Part shown: positions 9,169-18,513 of the stretch, one piece after another | Position numbering within the stretch: the stretch's first letter is position 1 | How the letters are laid out: each line of letters opens with the position of its first letter | NCBI RefSeq assembly: GCF_036327775.1 | Contig: NZ_CP109598.1 | Span: forward strand, 4,464,001 to 4,528,000 | From: Streptomyces sp. NBC_01498 | Lineage (GTDB): Bacteria > Actinomycetota > Actinomycetes > Streptomycetales > Streptomycetaceae | Length of the DNA: 64,000 nucleotides | Direction: 5' to 3' | Notes under the pieces: generated by a model | Seen by the model: the letters and a program-made list of their open reading frames with translations, nothing else | Databases searched by the model: none | What the model was told of the DNA's origin: nothing | Translations under genes and position numbers: made by a program

Positions 9169-9665
9169 ACGAGTACCAGCCGTTCGGCGAGCTGTTGGAG
9201 CCGGAGCCGGGCGAGGGCGAGATTCCCGGTGTCGCGGTCGAGCCACAGATGGAGGAAGACGCTGCTGTCGAAGGTCGTCTCGACGAACCGCAGCACGTGG
9301 TAGCCGGTGCGATTGGTGACGATCAGGTCCTCGACCGGGGGGCCCTTCGCGTCCCCGTCGCCGGCGGCCGAATGTCCCGGTGGCGTCCGCTCGCCGGGTG
9401 CCGGTCCGCCGGGTGCCCGGCCGCCGGGCGGCGCGAAGGCGGGCGGCGGCTCGGTGGGCGTCGGCACGCCGGTCGGCGCGAAGGCGGGGTACTCGGCGGC
9501 GGCGCGCGCCAGTTCGGCCGTCTCGGTCGCGGTCGTCTCGTGGTCGCCGCCCGGCGACTCACCCGCCGTACCGAGCGCGAGACCGCTGGTCCAGTCGACG
9601 ATCGCCGCCCCGCGCGCGCCGGGCAGCGTCATGATTTCGTCCAGACAAGCGTCGATTCCGGGCAC
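9165..9665 (-). CDS. Roadblock/LC7-like protein with Pro-rich insert
   Basis: The start GTG 9665 is preceded by GGGAGGT; GTG 9701 is a longer but poorly supported alternative. The N-terminus (IDACLDEIMTLPGARGAAIVDWTSGLALGTAGES) and C-terminus (YHVLRFVE, SSVFLHLWLDRDTGNLALARLRLQQLAE) form one Roadblock-like fold. A ~50-residue Pro/Ala/Gly-rich insert (about residues 65-115) interrupts it. As the first gene of the four-gene set, it is translationally coupled to the PATAN-like gene. Confidence 0.7.
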   Translation of the reverse strand: MPGIDACLDEIMTLPGARGAAIVDWTSGLALGTAGESPGGDHETTATETAELARAAAEYPAFAPTGVPTPTEPPPAFAPPGGRAPGGPAPGERTPPGHSAAGDGDAKGPPVEDLIVTNRTGYHVLRFVETTFDSSVFLHLWLDRDTGNLALARLRLQQLAERLVLV

Positions 9666-9928
9666 GCGGAACTTACCTCCCAGCCGGTCGTGCGCAGTCA
9701 CCGTCGTTCGACAGTGACGGCGAGATTACGCAACGTCCGCACCGGGCAAGGGAATTCGGGCATTTTCCAACGGAACGTGCCCTGCGGCGCTAGGGTCGGC
9801 GCACGGCACGGCCCCGGGGTGAACCCCGCGCGCTCCCCTGCCCTTTTGGGCCTGATGCCGGACCCCCCACGAGCCCCGGCGGGAACCGCACCGGTCCACC
9901 GACGCGTCTTTTGCGCACGACCGACCGC

Positions 9929-10072
9929 ACGACCGACCGCACGATCCACGGCACGACAGACCTCATGACCGACCGCACGATCCACGGCACGACAGACCTC
10001 ATGACCGACCGCACGATCCACGGCACGACAGACCTCATGACCGACCGCACGATCCACGGCACGACAGACCGC
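9929..10072. repeat. Four tandem copies of a 36-bp repeat
   Basis: Near-identical 36-bp units start at 9929, 9965, 10001 and 10037; copies 2 and 3 are identical and the ends diverge. The length is 12 codons, and in the frame of the downstream gene each unit reads MTDRTIHGTTDL. The repeat leaves frames open on both strands. It lies 50-200 bp before a small secreted-protein gene and could be leader or regulatory DNA or an N-terminal extension. Confidence 0.9.
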
Positions 10073-10123
10073 ACGACCGATCCTTCGATCGACCGCTCAA
10101 CCGACCTTCACCCGGGGGAAACC

Positions 10124-10387
10124 GTGAAGCAGGGAAACCGGATCGCCACCACCCTCGCCGCCGTCGCCGTGCTCGGCGCGGTCGGCGTCACCACCGCGGG
10201 GCCCGCGTCCGCCGCCGGCCTCGTCCGGTCCTGGGGGCCGTTCAACGACTCCAAGGGTCTCGCGAAAGGCTCGGCGGCCTGTCAGTCGGCCGGGAAGGAC
10301 GGCGCCGCGGCGAAGAAGTGGAAGACGTACACCTGCGCCGTCGAGCCGGGCAAGGACGGCAAGTACGTCCGCCTGTATGTGAAGTGA
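10124..10387 (+). CDS. Small secreted protein, 87 residues
   Basis: The GTG start follows GGGGGAAACC. The N-terminus has a typical signal peptide: KQGNR, a hydrophobic core (IATTLAAVAVLGAVGV), then TTAGPASA with an AXA cleavage site before AGLVRSWG. The mature part is about 58 residues, Lys/Gly-rich, with two Cys (SAACQSAG and TYTCAVE) that could form a disulfide. The C-terminus is KYVRLYVK. Small secreted proteins of this shape are common in Streptomyces and mostly uncharacterised. The frame stays open upstream through the 36-bp repeats, so a longer product cannot be excluded. Confidence 0.7.
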   Translation: MKQGNRIATTLAAVAVLGAVGVTTAGPASAAGLVRSWGPFNDSKGLAKGSAACQSAGKDGAAAKKWKTYTCAVEPGKDGKYVRLYVK

Positions 10388-10456
10388 TCACGCGTCAGGA
10401 CAGTCGAACGGCCCGCCTCCGGCGGGCCGTTCGTGTCCGTCGTGGGGACCGGCGCC

Positions 10457-11947
10457 CTACGCCGTCGTGTCGTCGGCCGTCCGGGCGGGCGCCGTCGGGG
10501 GCGCCTCGCCGGGTGTGTCGTCGGACGCCTCGTCGGACGACTTCAGGACCAGTTTGTTGACCGCCCACAGCGCGATACCGATCAACAGCAGTACCCCGGC
10601 GCGGACATAGACGTCGGCGTCGCGGTCGGCGAGCGGGCTGGCCAGGATCAGCGCGGTGACGGCGCCCAGCACGGGCACGATCGTGGGCGCGCGGAAGTGC
10701 CGGTGTCCGACCGGGTTCCGGCGCAGGATGAGCGCGGCGACGTTGACCACGAAGAACACGCACAGCAGCAGGAACGACGTGGTGTCGCCGAGCCCCTTGA
10801 TCTCGCCGGTCGACACCAGTCCGATGGCGAGCAGCGACACGAAGACGATGCCGACGACCGGTGTACGGCGGCCGGGCAGCACCCGGCCCATGGCCTTGGG
10901 CAGGATGCGTTCGTTGGCCATGCCGTAGCAGAGCCGCGAGGCCATCATGATGTTGATCAGCGCGGAGTTGGTGACGGCGAACAGCGCGATCAGGGCGAAC
11001 AGCTTCGGCGGGAAGTCGACCCCGCCCGCCTTCACGACCTCCAGCAGCGGGCCGCTGGAGCCCTCCAGGGTCTTGTGGTCGACCAGCAGGGACGAGACCA
11101 GGGCGACCAGGATGTAGATCGTGCCGGTGACCGCGACTCCGATGAAGATGGCGCGCGGGAAGTTCCGGCCCGGATTCTTGGTCTCCTCGGCCATGTTGAC
11201 CGAGTCCTCGAAGCCGACGAAGGCGAAGAAGGCGAGCGCGGTCGCGCCGAGGACGCCGGTCATCAGGGCGAAGCCGCTGCCGCTCGCCTCGAACTCGGTG
11301 AGCCGCGACGGCTCCCCGTCGCCGCTGAGGACCGCGTACGCGCCGATGCCCAGGATGATCGCCAGACCGCTCAACTCGACCAGCGTCAGTACCACGTTGG
11401 TCTTCACGGATTCCGACACACCGCGCAGGTTCAGCGCGGCCAGCGCCACGATGAACAGGATCGCGACCAGGGTCGGGGGCACGGCCTCGGTGAACTCCGC
11501 CAGATAGTCGCCGCTGAACGCGCGTGCCGCCGCGCTCGCCGACGACAGGCCCGAGCACATCACCATGAAGGCGACGATGAAGGTCAGGAAGGGGACCTTG
11601 AACGCCTTCTGCGTGTAGAGCGCGGCACCGGCGGCCTTCGGGTACTTGCCGACGAGTTCCACGTACGAGGCGGCCGTCAGGACCGCCACGACGAAGCCGA
11701 TCGCGAACGGCAGCCACAGCGCGCCGCCGACCCTGCCCGCGACCTGGCCGGTGGTGGCGTAGATGCCGGTGCCCAGGATGTCGCCGATGACGAACAGGAT
11801 GAGCAGCTTCGGGCCGAGGGCGCGTTTGAGTTCGGGCTTGTCACCCCGGTCACCCCTGTCGCCCCGGTCACCCTGGTCACCCCGGCCGTCCGGGTCGTCC
11901 GCGGCTCCCGCTGCGTCGGCTGCCGTCGGTGTGTCTGATGTGGACAT
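10457..11947 (-). CDS. APC-superfamily amino acid permease
   Basis: The ATG at 11947 follows GGAGGTCC. After a disordered N-terminus with GDQGDRGDRGDRGD repeats, about 12 hydrophobic segments follow. The APC signature is seen in LLILFVIGDILGTGIYATTG (first helix with the Gly-rich break), KYPKAAGAALYTQKAF, and FFAFVGFEDSVNMAEETKNPGRNFP (helix 6 region, FEDSVNMAEE typical of cationic and related amino acid transporters). The C-terminal tail is Asp/Glu/Pro-rich. It imports or exchanges amino acids at the membrane. It lies beside the decarboxylase and the hut genes, so histidine or a basic amino acid is possible but not shown. Confidence 0.88.
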   Translation of the reverse strand: MSTSDTPTAADAAGAADDPDGRGDQGDRGDRGDRGDKPELKRALGPKLLILFVIGDILGTGIYATTGQVAGRVGGALWLPFAIGFVVAVLTAASYVELVGKYPKAAGAALYTQKAFKVPFLTFIVAFMVMCSGLSSASAAARAFSGDYLAEFTEAVPPTLVAILFIVALAALNLRGVSESVKTNVVLTLVELSGLAIILGIGAYAVLSGDGEPSRLTEFEASGSGFALMTGVLGATALAFFAFVGFEDSVNMAEETKNPGRNFPRAIFIGVAVTGTIYILVALVSSLLVDHKTLEGSSGPLLEVVKAGGVDFPPKLFALIALFAVTNSALINIMMASRLCYGMANERILPKAMGRVLPGRRTPVVGIVFVSLLAIGLVSTGEIKGLGDTTSFLLLCVFFVVNVAALILRRNPVGHRHFRAPTIVPVLGAVTALILASPLADRDADVYVRAGVLLLIGIALWAVNKLVLKSSDEASDDTPGEAPPTAPARTADDTTA

Positions 11948-12128
11948 GGAAGGACCTCCCCCGCTCGCTGGTGGAAGGTGTTCTGCCCGGTGAGAGTCGG
12001 CTGATTCCTGCCGGTCGGGTGGCCGGCCGCGTACGGCGGGTGACGGTTCTCGCACGGATGTGCCGACCGGCCGCGTACGCGCGCGGACGACCGGCCTCGT
12101 ACGACGCGCCGTGGCCGGCCCCGTGCGA

Positions 12129-12230
12129 GCGCGGTGGTCGGTCCCGCTGCGGACGCGGCCGACCCAGTGCGAGTGCGGTGATCAGTCCCGCTTACGCGCG
12201 CGGTGGCCGGTTCCGCTGCGGACGTGGCCG
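12129..12230. repeat. Two-copy 33-bp repeat in a gene-free gap
   Basis: Two 33-bp copies (12129-12161 and 12198-12230, about 3 mismatches) start GCGCGGTGG and end GGACG(C/T)GGCCG. They lie in the 303-bp gap (11948-12250) between the decarboxylase stop and the permease start, which holds no convincing gene. Confidence 0.65.
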
Positions 12231-12250
12231 GTCCCACGCCCGCACGGTGG

Positions 12251-13726
12251 TCAGTTCCGTACGAGCGCGTCCGGGTCCCCGCCGCCCGCCTCCGCGACGA
12301 TCTCCGCCACGGTCTGCGGCGGGCGCACGGCCGCGAACCGGACCCTGCCGTCCCCGGGAAGACCGGTACTCCCGGTACTCCCGGCGGTCCCGGTACTCCC
12401 GGCGGTCCCGGCGGTCCCGGTGCTCCCGGTGCTCCCGGTGACCGTGAAGCCGTGCACGCCCGGCCGGGCGAGGCTGTTGTACGCGTAGTGGTTGGCGAAG
12501 TAGTACGCCCCGGTGTCCAGCGCCGCGACGAGATCGCCCGCCTCCAGGGCCGGCAGCGCCCGCCCGGTGGCCAGCATGTCGCCCGTGAAGCACGCCGGGC
12601 CCGCGATGTCCTGCGTGAGGTCCGGGCCCGTCCTGGGCCGCCCCCCGGCGTCGTACGCGGCGATGCGCAGCGGCCACGACTCCGGGTCGTAGACGGTACG
12701 GGTGGCGATCTGCACACCCGCGTGGGTGACGGCGATCGGCCGCCCGCCCGCGGACTTCGTGTACTCGACCCGCGCCAGGACCGTGCCGTGCTTGGCGAGC
12801 AGCGAACGGCCGAACTCGGTCACCAGCCCGTACCGCCCGTCGAACAGGCCGGGGACGGTCTCCTTCAGCAGGCGCGCGTACTCCGCGTGGGTGGGGGTCT
12901 CGTCGTCGGAGGAGAAGTTGACCGGGAGCCCGCCGCCGATGTCGACGGTGTCGACCTGGTGCCGGCCGGCCGCCGCGTTGATCTCCTCGGCCAGTTCGTA
13001 CACCGTGCGGACCCCCTCCGCCATCAGGGCGAGCGGCACGCCCTGGGAACCGGAATGGGTGTGCAGACGCGTCAGCCAGGGCCGGTCCAGATATGCCCGC
13101 ACGACCCGGGCACGCGCCCCCTCGTCGCGCAGCGCGACGCCGAACTTCGATGTCGCCGTCGCCGTCGACAGCGCTCCTATGGAGCCGCTGCCGGTCTGCG
13201 GGTTGACCCGCAGCCCGATCGGGGAACGGCTGGGCGCGGCGGCCAGCAGGGCGTCGAGGCGGGCCAGCTCCTGCGGGTTGTCGGCGTTGACGGCGATGCC
13301 GAGGGCCAGCGCCTCGCGCAGTTCGGCGGGGGTCTTGGCGGGGGAGTCGAGGACGGTGCGGTCCGGGAGCAGCCCGGCCGCGCGGGCCAGGCCGAGCTCG
13401 CCGGGGCTCGCGACCTCGGCGCCGATGCCCGCGTCGCGCAGCAGGCGCAGGACGGGCACGAGGGGCGCGGCCTTGACGGCGAAGGCGTGCAGGACGGGGG
13501 TGCCCGGGGCGGTGACGGCGGTGAACGCCGCGTGCAGCGCGGCGGCCGAGGCGCGGACGCCCGCGACGTCCAGCAGGGCCACGACGGGCTCGGCCTCCGT
13601 GAGCAGTCCTTGTTCGACCGCCGCCCGTACGGCCAGATCGCGCCTGGCGGCGCTCTCCCCGGCCGCACCCCGTGTCTCCGTGCCGAGGCCGTTCGTTCCC
13701 GCGATCATGCCGTTGTTGTCACCCAT
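12251..13726 (-). CDS. PLP-dependent decarboxylase of diaminopimelate/ornithine decarboxylase type (fold III)
   Basis: The fold-type III pattern is clear: HAFAVKAAP with the PLP Lys near residue 80, [29 protein letters not shown] (phosphate/PLP-facing His), TVDIGGGLP, and CFTGDMLA followed by [12 protein letters not shown] near the C-terminus. Diaminopimelate decarboxylase makes lysine, but the motifs differ enough that the substrate cannot be named; another amino acid is possible. A Thr/Gly/Ser repeat ([10 protein letters not shown]-type, nt about 12360-12440) interrupts the last domain between FTVTG and GRVRF. ATG 13726 is used; ATG 13708 is possible. It is divergent from hutU and shares its operator region. 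Confidence 0.8.
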   Translation of the reverse strand: MGDNNGMIAGTNGLGTETRGAAGESAARRDLAVRAAVEQGLLTEAEPVVALLDVAGVRASAAALHAAFTAVTAPGTPVLHAFAVKAAPLVPVLRLLRDAGIGAEVASPGELGLARAAGLLPDRTVLDSPAKTPAELREALALGIAVNADNPQELARLDALLAAAPSRSPIGLRVNPQTGSGSIGALSTATATSKFGVALRDEGARARVVRAYLDRPWLTRLHTHSGSQGVPLALMAEGVRTVYELAEEINAAAGRHQVDTVDIGGGLPVNFSSDDETPTHAEYARLLKETVPGLFDGRYGLVTEFGRSLLAKHGTVLARVEYTKSAGGRPIAVTHAGVQIATRTVYDPESWPLRIAAYDAGGRPRTGPDLTQDIAGPACFTGDMLATGRALPALEAGDLVAALDTGAYYFANHYAYNSLARPGVHGFTVTGSTGSTGTAGTAGSTGTAGSTGSTGLPGDGRVRFAAVRPPQTVAEIVAEAGGGDPDALVRN

Positions 13727-13759
13727 ATGTGTCAGCCAATCATCCGGCCGCCGGTCGCT

Positions 13760-13817
13760 CCACTGTTGACTACAACTATTCAGGCCCCGAGTATGTGAAT
13801 AGTTTGGCCAACAGTGG
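13760..13817 (+). promoter_or_regulatory. hutU promoter inside a nested palindromic operator
   Basis: Outer arms CCACTGTTG (13760-13768) and CAACAGTGG (13809-13817) enclose inner arms AACTATTCA (13774-13782) and TGAATAGTT (13796-13804). A housekeeping-type promoter fits inside: -35 TTGACT (13766-13771), 17 bp, -10 GAGTAT (13789-13794). A repressor bound here would cover the promoter and could also affect the divergent decarboxylase. The inner 9-mer recurs before the lyase gene at 3943. Confidence 0.65.
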
Positions 13818-13842
13818 AGCAGTGACGGAGGAGGCACCCGCC

Positions 13843-15516
13843 ATGTCAGGACCCCGACCCGTACGGGCACCGCGCGGTACGGAACTGAGCGCCCTGGGAT
13901 GGCAGCAGGAGGCCGCCCTCCGCATGCTCCAGAACAACCTCGACCCCGAGGTCGCCGAACACCCCGACCAGCTCGTCGTCTACGGCGGCACCGGCAAGGC
14001 GGCGCGGGACTGGCGCTCGTTCGACGCGATGACGCGCACCCTGCGCACGCTCAAGCAGGACGAGACGATGCTGGTCCAGTCCGGCCGCCCGGTGGGTGTG
14101 ATGCGCACGCACGAGTGGGCGCCGCGTGTCCTGATCGCCAACTCCAACCTGGTCGGCGACTGGGCCAACTGGGAGGAGTTCCGCCGCCTGGAACAGCTCG
14201 GCCTCACCATGTACGGCCAGATGACCGCCGGTTCCTGGATCTACATCGGCACGCAGGGCATCCTCCAGGGCACGTACGAGACGTTCGCCGCCGTCGCCGC
14301 GAAGAAGTTCGGCGGCACGCTCGCCGGGACGATCACGCTGACCGCCGGGCTCGGCGGGATGGGCGGCGCGCAGCCGCTGGCCGTGACCATGAACGACGGC
14401 GTCGTGATCTGCGTCGACTGCGACCCGCGCGCCATCGACCGCCGGATCGAGCACCGCTATCTGGACGTGCGGGCCGACTCCCCGGAGCACGCGCTCCAGC
14501 TCGCCACCGAGGCCCGCGACGCCCGCCGGCCCCTGTCGATCGGGCTGCTCGGCAACGCGGCCGACGTGCTGCCCCGCATGCTCGCCGAGGGCGCGCCGAT
14601 CGACATCGTCACCGACCAGACGTCGGCGCACGACCCGCTGGCGTATCTGCCGGTCGGGGTCGACTTCGACGACATGGCCGCGTACGCCGCCGAGAAGCCG
14701 GCCGACTTCACGCTGCGCGCGCGGGAGTCGATGGCGCGGCACGTCGAGGCGATGGTGGGCTTCATGGACGCGGGCGCCGAGGTGTTCGACTACGGCAACT
14801 CGATCCGGGGCGAGGCCCAACTGGCCGGTTACGAAAGGGCGTTCGCCTTTCCCGGCTTCGTACCCGCGTACATCAGGCCGTTGTTCTGCGAGGGCCGGGG
14901 GCCGTTCCGCTGGGCCGCGCTGTCCGGGGAGGCGTCGGACATCCACAAGACGGACAAGGCGATCCTGGAGCTGTTCCCCGAGGAAGACTCCGCCCAGAAC
15001 GCGTCCCTGCACCGCTGGATCCGGATGGCCGGCGAACGCGTCCGCTTCCAGGGACTGCCCGCGCGCATCTGCTGGCTCGGCTACGGCGAACGCGACAAGG
15101 CCGGGGAGCGCTTCAACGACATGGTCGCGAGCGGCGAACTGGCCGCGCCGGTCGTCATCGGCCGCGACCACCTGGACGCCGGCTCGGTCGCGTCCCCGTA
15201 CCGCGAGACCGAGGCGATGCTCGACGGCTCCGACGCCATCGCCGACTGGCCGCTGCTGAACGCCATGGTGAACGTCGCCTCCGGCGCCACCTGGGTCTCG
15301 ATCCACCACGGCGGCGGCGTCGGCATGGGCCGCTCCATCCACGCGGGCCAGGTGACGGTCGCGGACGGCACGGAACTGGCGGGCGAGAAGATCCGCCGCG
15401 TCCTGACCAACGACCCGGGCATGGGCGTCATCCGGCACGTCGACGCGGGCTACGACATCGCCGACACGGTCGCCACCGAGCGCGCCGTCCGCGTCCCGAT
15501 GCGGGAGGGCGAGTGA
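13843..15516 (+). CDS. hutU: Urocanate hydratase
   Basis: The 557-residue protein matches HutU throughout: an N-terminal helical part with [13 protein letters not shown], the NAD+ site [51 protein letters not shown] with the active-site Cys, and [15 protein letters not shown]. It converts urocanate to imidazolonepropionate, step 2 of histidine degradation, in the cytoplasm using NAD+ as an electrophile. ATG 13843 follows GGAGGAGG. It is the first gene of a four-gene operon with the M20 hydrolase, hutF and hutI, and its stop overlaps the next GTG by 4 bp. Confidence 0.98.
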   Translation: MSGPRPVRAPRGTELSALGWQQEAALRMLQNNLDPEVAEHPDQLVVYGGTGKAARDWRSFDAMTRTLRTLKQDETMLVQSGRPVGVMRTHEWAPRVLIANSNLVGDWANWEEFRRLEQLGLTMYGQMTAGSWIYIGTQGILQGTYETFAAVAAKKFGGTLAGTITLTAGLGGMGGAQPLAVTMNDGVVICVDCDPRAIDRRIEHRYLDVRADSPEHALQLATEARDARRPLSIGLLGNAADVLPRMLAEGAPIDIVTDQTSAHDPLAYLPVGVDFDDMAAYAAEKPADFTLRARESMARHVEAMVGFMDAGAEVFDYGNSIRGEAQLAGYERAFAFPGFVPAYIRPLFCEGRGPFRWAALSGEASDIHKTDKAILELFPEEDSAQNASLHRWIRMAGERVRFQGLPARICWLGYGERDKAGERFNDMVASGELAAPVVIGRDHLDAGSVASPYRETEAMLDGSDAIADWPLLNAMVNVASGATWVSIHHGGGVGMGRSIHAGQVTVADGTELAGEKIRRVLTNDPGMGVIRHVDAGYDIADTVATERAVRVPMREGE

Positions 15517-17141
15517 CGCCGACCGACAACCCGGCCCCGGCGACCGGCGGCCCTCCGAACTCGCCCGATCCACAACCGGGTTCGGGCGAAGCGCCCACCG
15601 GCGCGGCGCGGGGGAGCGAGGCCCCGGCCGGTCCGGACGGAGCGCCCGTGCTTCCGGCCGTTCCGGCTGGTGTCGGGCGCCCTGCCGCCGCTGCCCCCGG
15701 CGCGGACCCGGCCGCCGGGGGGCCGGGGCTCTCCGGCAGAGGGACCGCCGGACCCTCCCCCGCCACGTCGGCCGCCCGGCCCGACGACGGCCCGGCCGGG
15801 CCCCGACCGGGCCGGTCGGCCGAGCCGGACGGAACTCCCGCGCGCCCGGCCGTCCGGGCGGAGACCGGGCGGGCCCCGGCCCGGCCCGGCGACGGGCCGG
15901 AGCGCCCCGCCGCCCCGGCTTCCGCCCCCGGCGCCGTCTCCTTCCACGAGATGTGGCGGGAGCTCGCCCCCGTCGGGCGGGACGCCGGCGGCGGTGGGTA
16001 CCGGCGGTACGCGTGGACCGGGGCCGATCGCGAGTGCCGGGACTGGTTCCGGGCGCAGGCCGAGGCGCGTGGGCTGGTGTACGAGACCGACCGGAACGGC
16101 AACCAGTGGGGCTGGCTCGGCGACCCGGCCGCCGGGGACGCCGTCGTCATCGGGTCCCATCTGGACTCCGTACCGGACGGCGGCGCCTTCGACGGGCCGC
16201 TCGGTGTCGTGTCGTCCTTCGCCGCGCTGGACGAACTCCGCCGCAGGGGAGCGGAGTTCACCCGGCCGGTCGCCGTCACCAACTTCGGTGACGAGGAGGG
16301 CGCCCGGTTCGGCCTCGCGTGTGTCGGCTCCCGGCTCACCGCCGGGCAGCTCACCCTCGCGCAGGCGCACGCCCTGCTCGACGGCGACGGCGTCCCGCTG
16401 CCCCACGCCATGGAGAGAGCAGGACACGACCCGGACGCCATCGGGCCCGACCCCGAACGCCTCGCCCGGATCGGCGCGTTCGTCGAACTGCACGTCGAGC
16501 AGGGCCGCGCGCTCGACCTGACCGGTGACCCCGTCGGCATCGCCTCCTCCATCTGGCCGCACGGCCGCTGGCGCTTCGACTTCCACGGCGAGGCCAACCA
16601 CGCGGGCACCACCCGGCTCGCCGACCGCCGCGACCCGATGCTCGGCTACGCCGAGACCGTCCTCGCCGCCCGCCGCGAGGCGGCACTCGCCGGTGCGCTC
16701 GCCACCTTCGGCAAGGTCGCCGTCGAACCCAACGGCGTCAACGCCATCCCCTCCCTCGTCCGTGGCTGGCTCGACTCCCGCGCCGCCGACCAGACCACCC
16801 TGGACACCGTCGTCACCGCGATCGAGGCCGCCGCCCGCGACCACGCCGGGCGCGCGGGCATCGACCTGAACGTCGTCCGGGAGTCCTTCACCCCCGTGGT
16901 GGAGTTCGCCCACGCCCTGCGCGACGAGGTGAGCGGCATCCTCGGCGGCCGGCTCCCCGTCCTCGGCACCGGCGCCGGACACGACGCGGGTATTTTGTCC
17001 GGATCGATTCCCACCGCCATGCTGTTCGTACGGAACCCCACCGGTGTCTCGCACTCCCCGGCCGAGTACGCCGCCGAGGACGACTGCGTGGCCGGGGTCC
17101 TCGCACTCGCCGACGTACTGGAAGGGCTGGCGTGCACGTGA
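15513..17141 (+). CDS. M20-family amidohydrolase (allantoate/N-carbamoyl type) with long disordered N-terminus
   Basis: The catalytic part starts near residue 145 ([13 protein letters not shown]). Metal and catalytic motifs of the M20/hydantoinase-C group are present: [44 protein letters not shown], and GAGHDAG. Related enzymes cleave allantoate or N-carbamoyl amino acids. In Streptomyces hut operons such a gene sits between hutU and hutF, where it may finish formylglutamate or formimidoyl intermediates (inference). The first ~145 residues are a Pro/Ala/Gly-rich low-complexity extension absent from the family core; a start nearer residue 140 cannot be excluded, but no good site was noted. It is coupled by a GTGA overlap to hutU and overlaps hutF by 10 bp. 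Confidence 0.85.
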   Translation: MTPTDNPAPATGGPPNSPDPQPGSGEAPTGAARGSEAPAGPDGAPVLPAVPAGVGRPAAAAPGADPAAGGPGLSGRGTAGPSPATSAARPDDGPAGPRPGRSAEPDGTPARPAVRAETGRAPARPGDGPERPAAPASAPGAVSFHEMWRELAPVGRDAGGGGYRRYAWTGADRECRDWFRAQAEARGLVYETDRNGNQWGWLGDPAAGDAVVIGSHLDSVPDGGAFDGPLGVVSSFAALDELRRRGAEFTRPVAVTNFGDEEGARFGLACVGSRLTAGQLTLAQAHALLDGDGVPLPHAMERAGHDPDAIGPDPERLARIGAFVELHVEQGRALDLTGDPVGIASSIWPHGRWRFDFHGEANHAGTTRLADRRDPMLGYAETVLAARREAALAGALATFGKVAVEPNGVNAIPSLVRGWLDSRAADQTTLDTVVTAIEAAARDHAGRAGIDLNVVRESFTPVVEFAHALRDEVSGILGGRLPVLGTGAGHDAGILSGSIPTAMLFVRNPTGVSHSPAEYAAEDDCVAGVLALADVLEGLACT

Positions 17142-18499
17142 CCACGTACTGGCTGGAGCACGCCTGGCTCGGCACCCATGTCGAGCCGGGCGTGGGCGTG
17201 ACCGTCGCCGACGGCCGGATCACCGACGTCCGTGCGGAGCAGGAGACCCCGCCGCCCGGCGCCACGGCCCTGCGCGGGCTCACCCTCCCCGGCCTGGCCA
17301 ACGCCCACTCGCACGCCTTCCACCGCGCGCTGCGCGCCAAGGTCCAGGTCGGCTCCGGCACCTTCTGGACCTGGCGCGAGATGATGTACCAGGTCGCCTC
17401 CCGGCTCACCCCGGACACCTACCACGCCCTCGCCCGCGCCGTGTACGCCGAGATGGCGCTGGCCGGCATCACCGCCGTCGGCGAGTTCCACTATCTGCAC
17501 CACGCCCCCGGCGGCACCCCCTACGACGACCCCAACGCCATGGGCGAGGCGCTGATCGCCGCCGCCCAGGACGCCGGTGTCCGCATCACCCTCCTCGACA
17601 CCGCCTATCTCTCCTCCGGCATCTCCAAGCGGCGCGGCGGCAAGCCCCCGGAGCACCACCAGGTCCGCTTCTCCGACGGCACCGCGCACACCTGGGCGGA
17701 CCGGGTCACCGCCCTCGCCGACCGCTACGCCGAGGACGACGACCACGTGCGCGTCGGCGCCGCCGTCCACTCCGTACGGGCCGTGCCCGCCGAGCAGTTG
17801 TCCACCGTCGCCGAGTGGGCCGAGGCCCGGCGCGCCCCGCTCCATGTGCATCTCTCCGAGCAGACCGCCGAGAACGACGCCTGCCTCGCCACCCACGGCC
17901 GCACCCCCGCCCGTCTCCTCGCCGACCACGGCGTCCTCGGCCCCCGCACCACCGGCGTCCACAACACCCACCTCACCGACGAGGACATCGCTCTGCTGGG
18001 CGCCACCCGCACCGGCACCTGTATGTGCCCCACCACCGAACGCGACCTCGCCGACGGCATCGGCCCCGCCAGACGGCTCCAGCGCGCGGGCTCGCCCCTG
18101 TCCCTGGGCAGCGACAGCCACGCCGTGATCGACATCCTCGAAGAGGCCCGCGCCCTGGAACTCGACGAACGGCTGCGCAGCCGCACCCGGGGCCACTGGA
18201 CCGCCGCCGCGCTCCTCGCCGCCGCCACCGCCGACGGCCACGCCGCCCTCGGCAGACCCGACGCCGGCCGTATCGAGCGCGGCGCGCTCGCCGACCTCGT
18301 GACGATCACCCTGGAGTCCGTCAGGACAGCGGGACAGGTGCCCCGGCTCGGCGCCGAGACGGCCGTATTCGCCGCGACCTCGGCGGACGTGCGCCACACG
18401 GTCGTCGGCGGCCGTCATCTCGTCCGCGACGGTGCCCACACCCTGATTCCCGACGTGCCCGGAGCCCTTGCCCGGTCGATCGCGGCCGTACGCGGCTGA
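17132..18499 (+). CDS. hutF: Formimidoylglutamate deiminase
   Basis: This amidohydrolase-superfamily protein (455 residues) has the metal motif [12 protein letters not shown], the further ligands HVHLSEQ and HNTHLTDED, and the Asp in [27 protein letters not shown] and [14 protein letters not shown] are typical of HutF. It deiminates N-formimidoyl-L-glutamate to N-formylglutamate and ammonia, the step that defines the five-step histidine pathway. GTG 17132 follows GAAGGG; GTG 17138 is an alternative. It overlaps the M20 gene and precedes hutI by 14 bp. Confidence 0.95.
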   Translation: MHVTTYWLEHAWLGTHVEPGVGVTVADGRITDVRAEQETPPPGATALRGLTLPGLANAHSHAFHRALRAKVQVGSGTFWTWREMMYQVASRLTPDTYHALARAVYAEMALAGITAVGEFHYLHHAPGGTPYDDPNAMGEALIAAAQDAGVRITLLDTAYLSSGISKRRGGKPPEHHQVRFSDGTAHTWADRVTALADRYAEDDDHVRVGAAVHSVRAVPAEQLSTVAEWAEARRAPLHVHLSEQTAENDACLATHGRTPARLLADHGVLGPRTTGVHNTHLTDEDIALLGATRTGTCMCPTTERDLADGIGPARRLQRAGSPLSLGSDSHAVIDILEEARALELDERLRSRTRGHWTAAALLAAATADGHAALGRPDAGRIERGALADLVTITLESVRTAGQVPRLGAETAVFAATSADVRHTVVGGRHLVRDGAHTLIPDVPGALARSIAAVRG

Positions 18500-18513
18500 A
18501 GGAGAGCGCCCCC

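Noticed and set aside
9929-10072. CRISPR array
   Set aside because: Repeats are contiguous without unique spacers, and no cas genes are present.
13796-13804. The TGAATAGTT repeat as a mobile-element end
   Set aside because: It is part of a symmetrical operator around a promoter and there is no transposase nearby.
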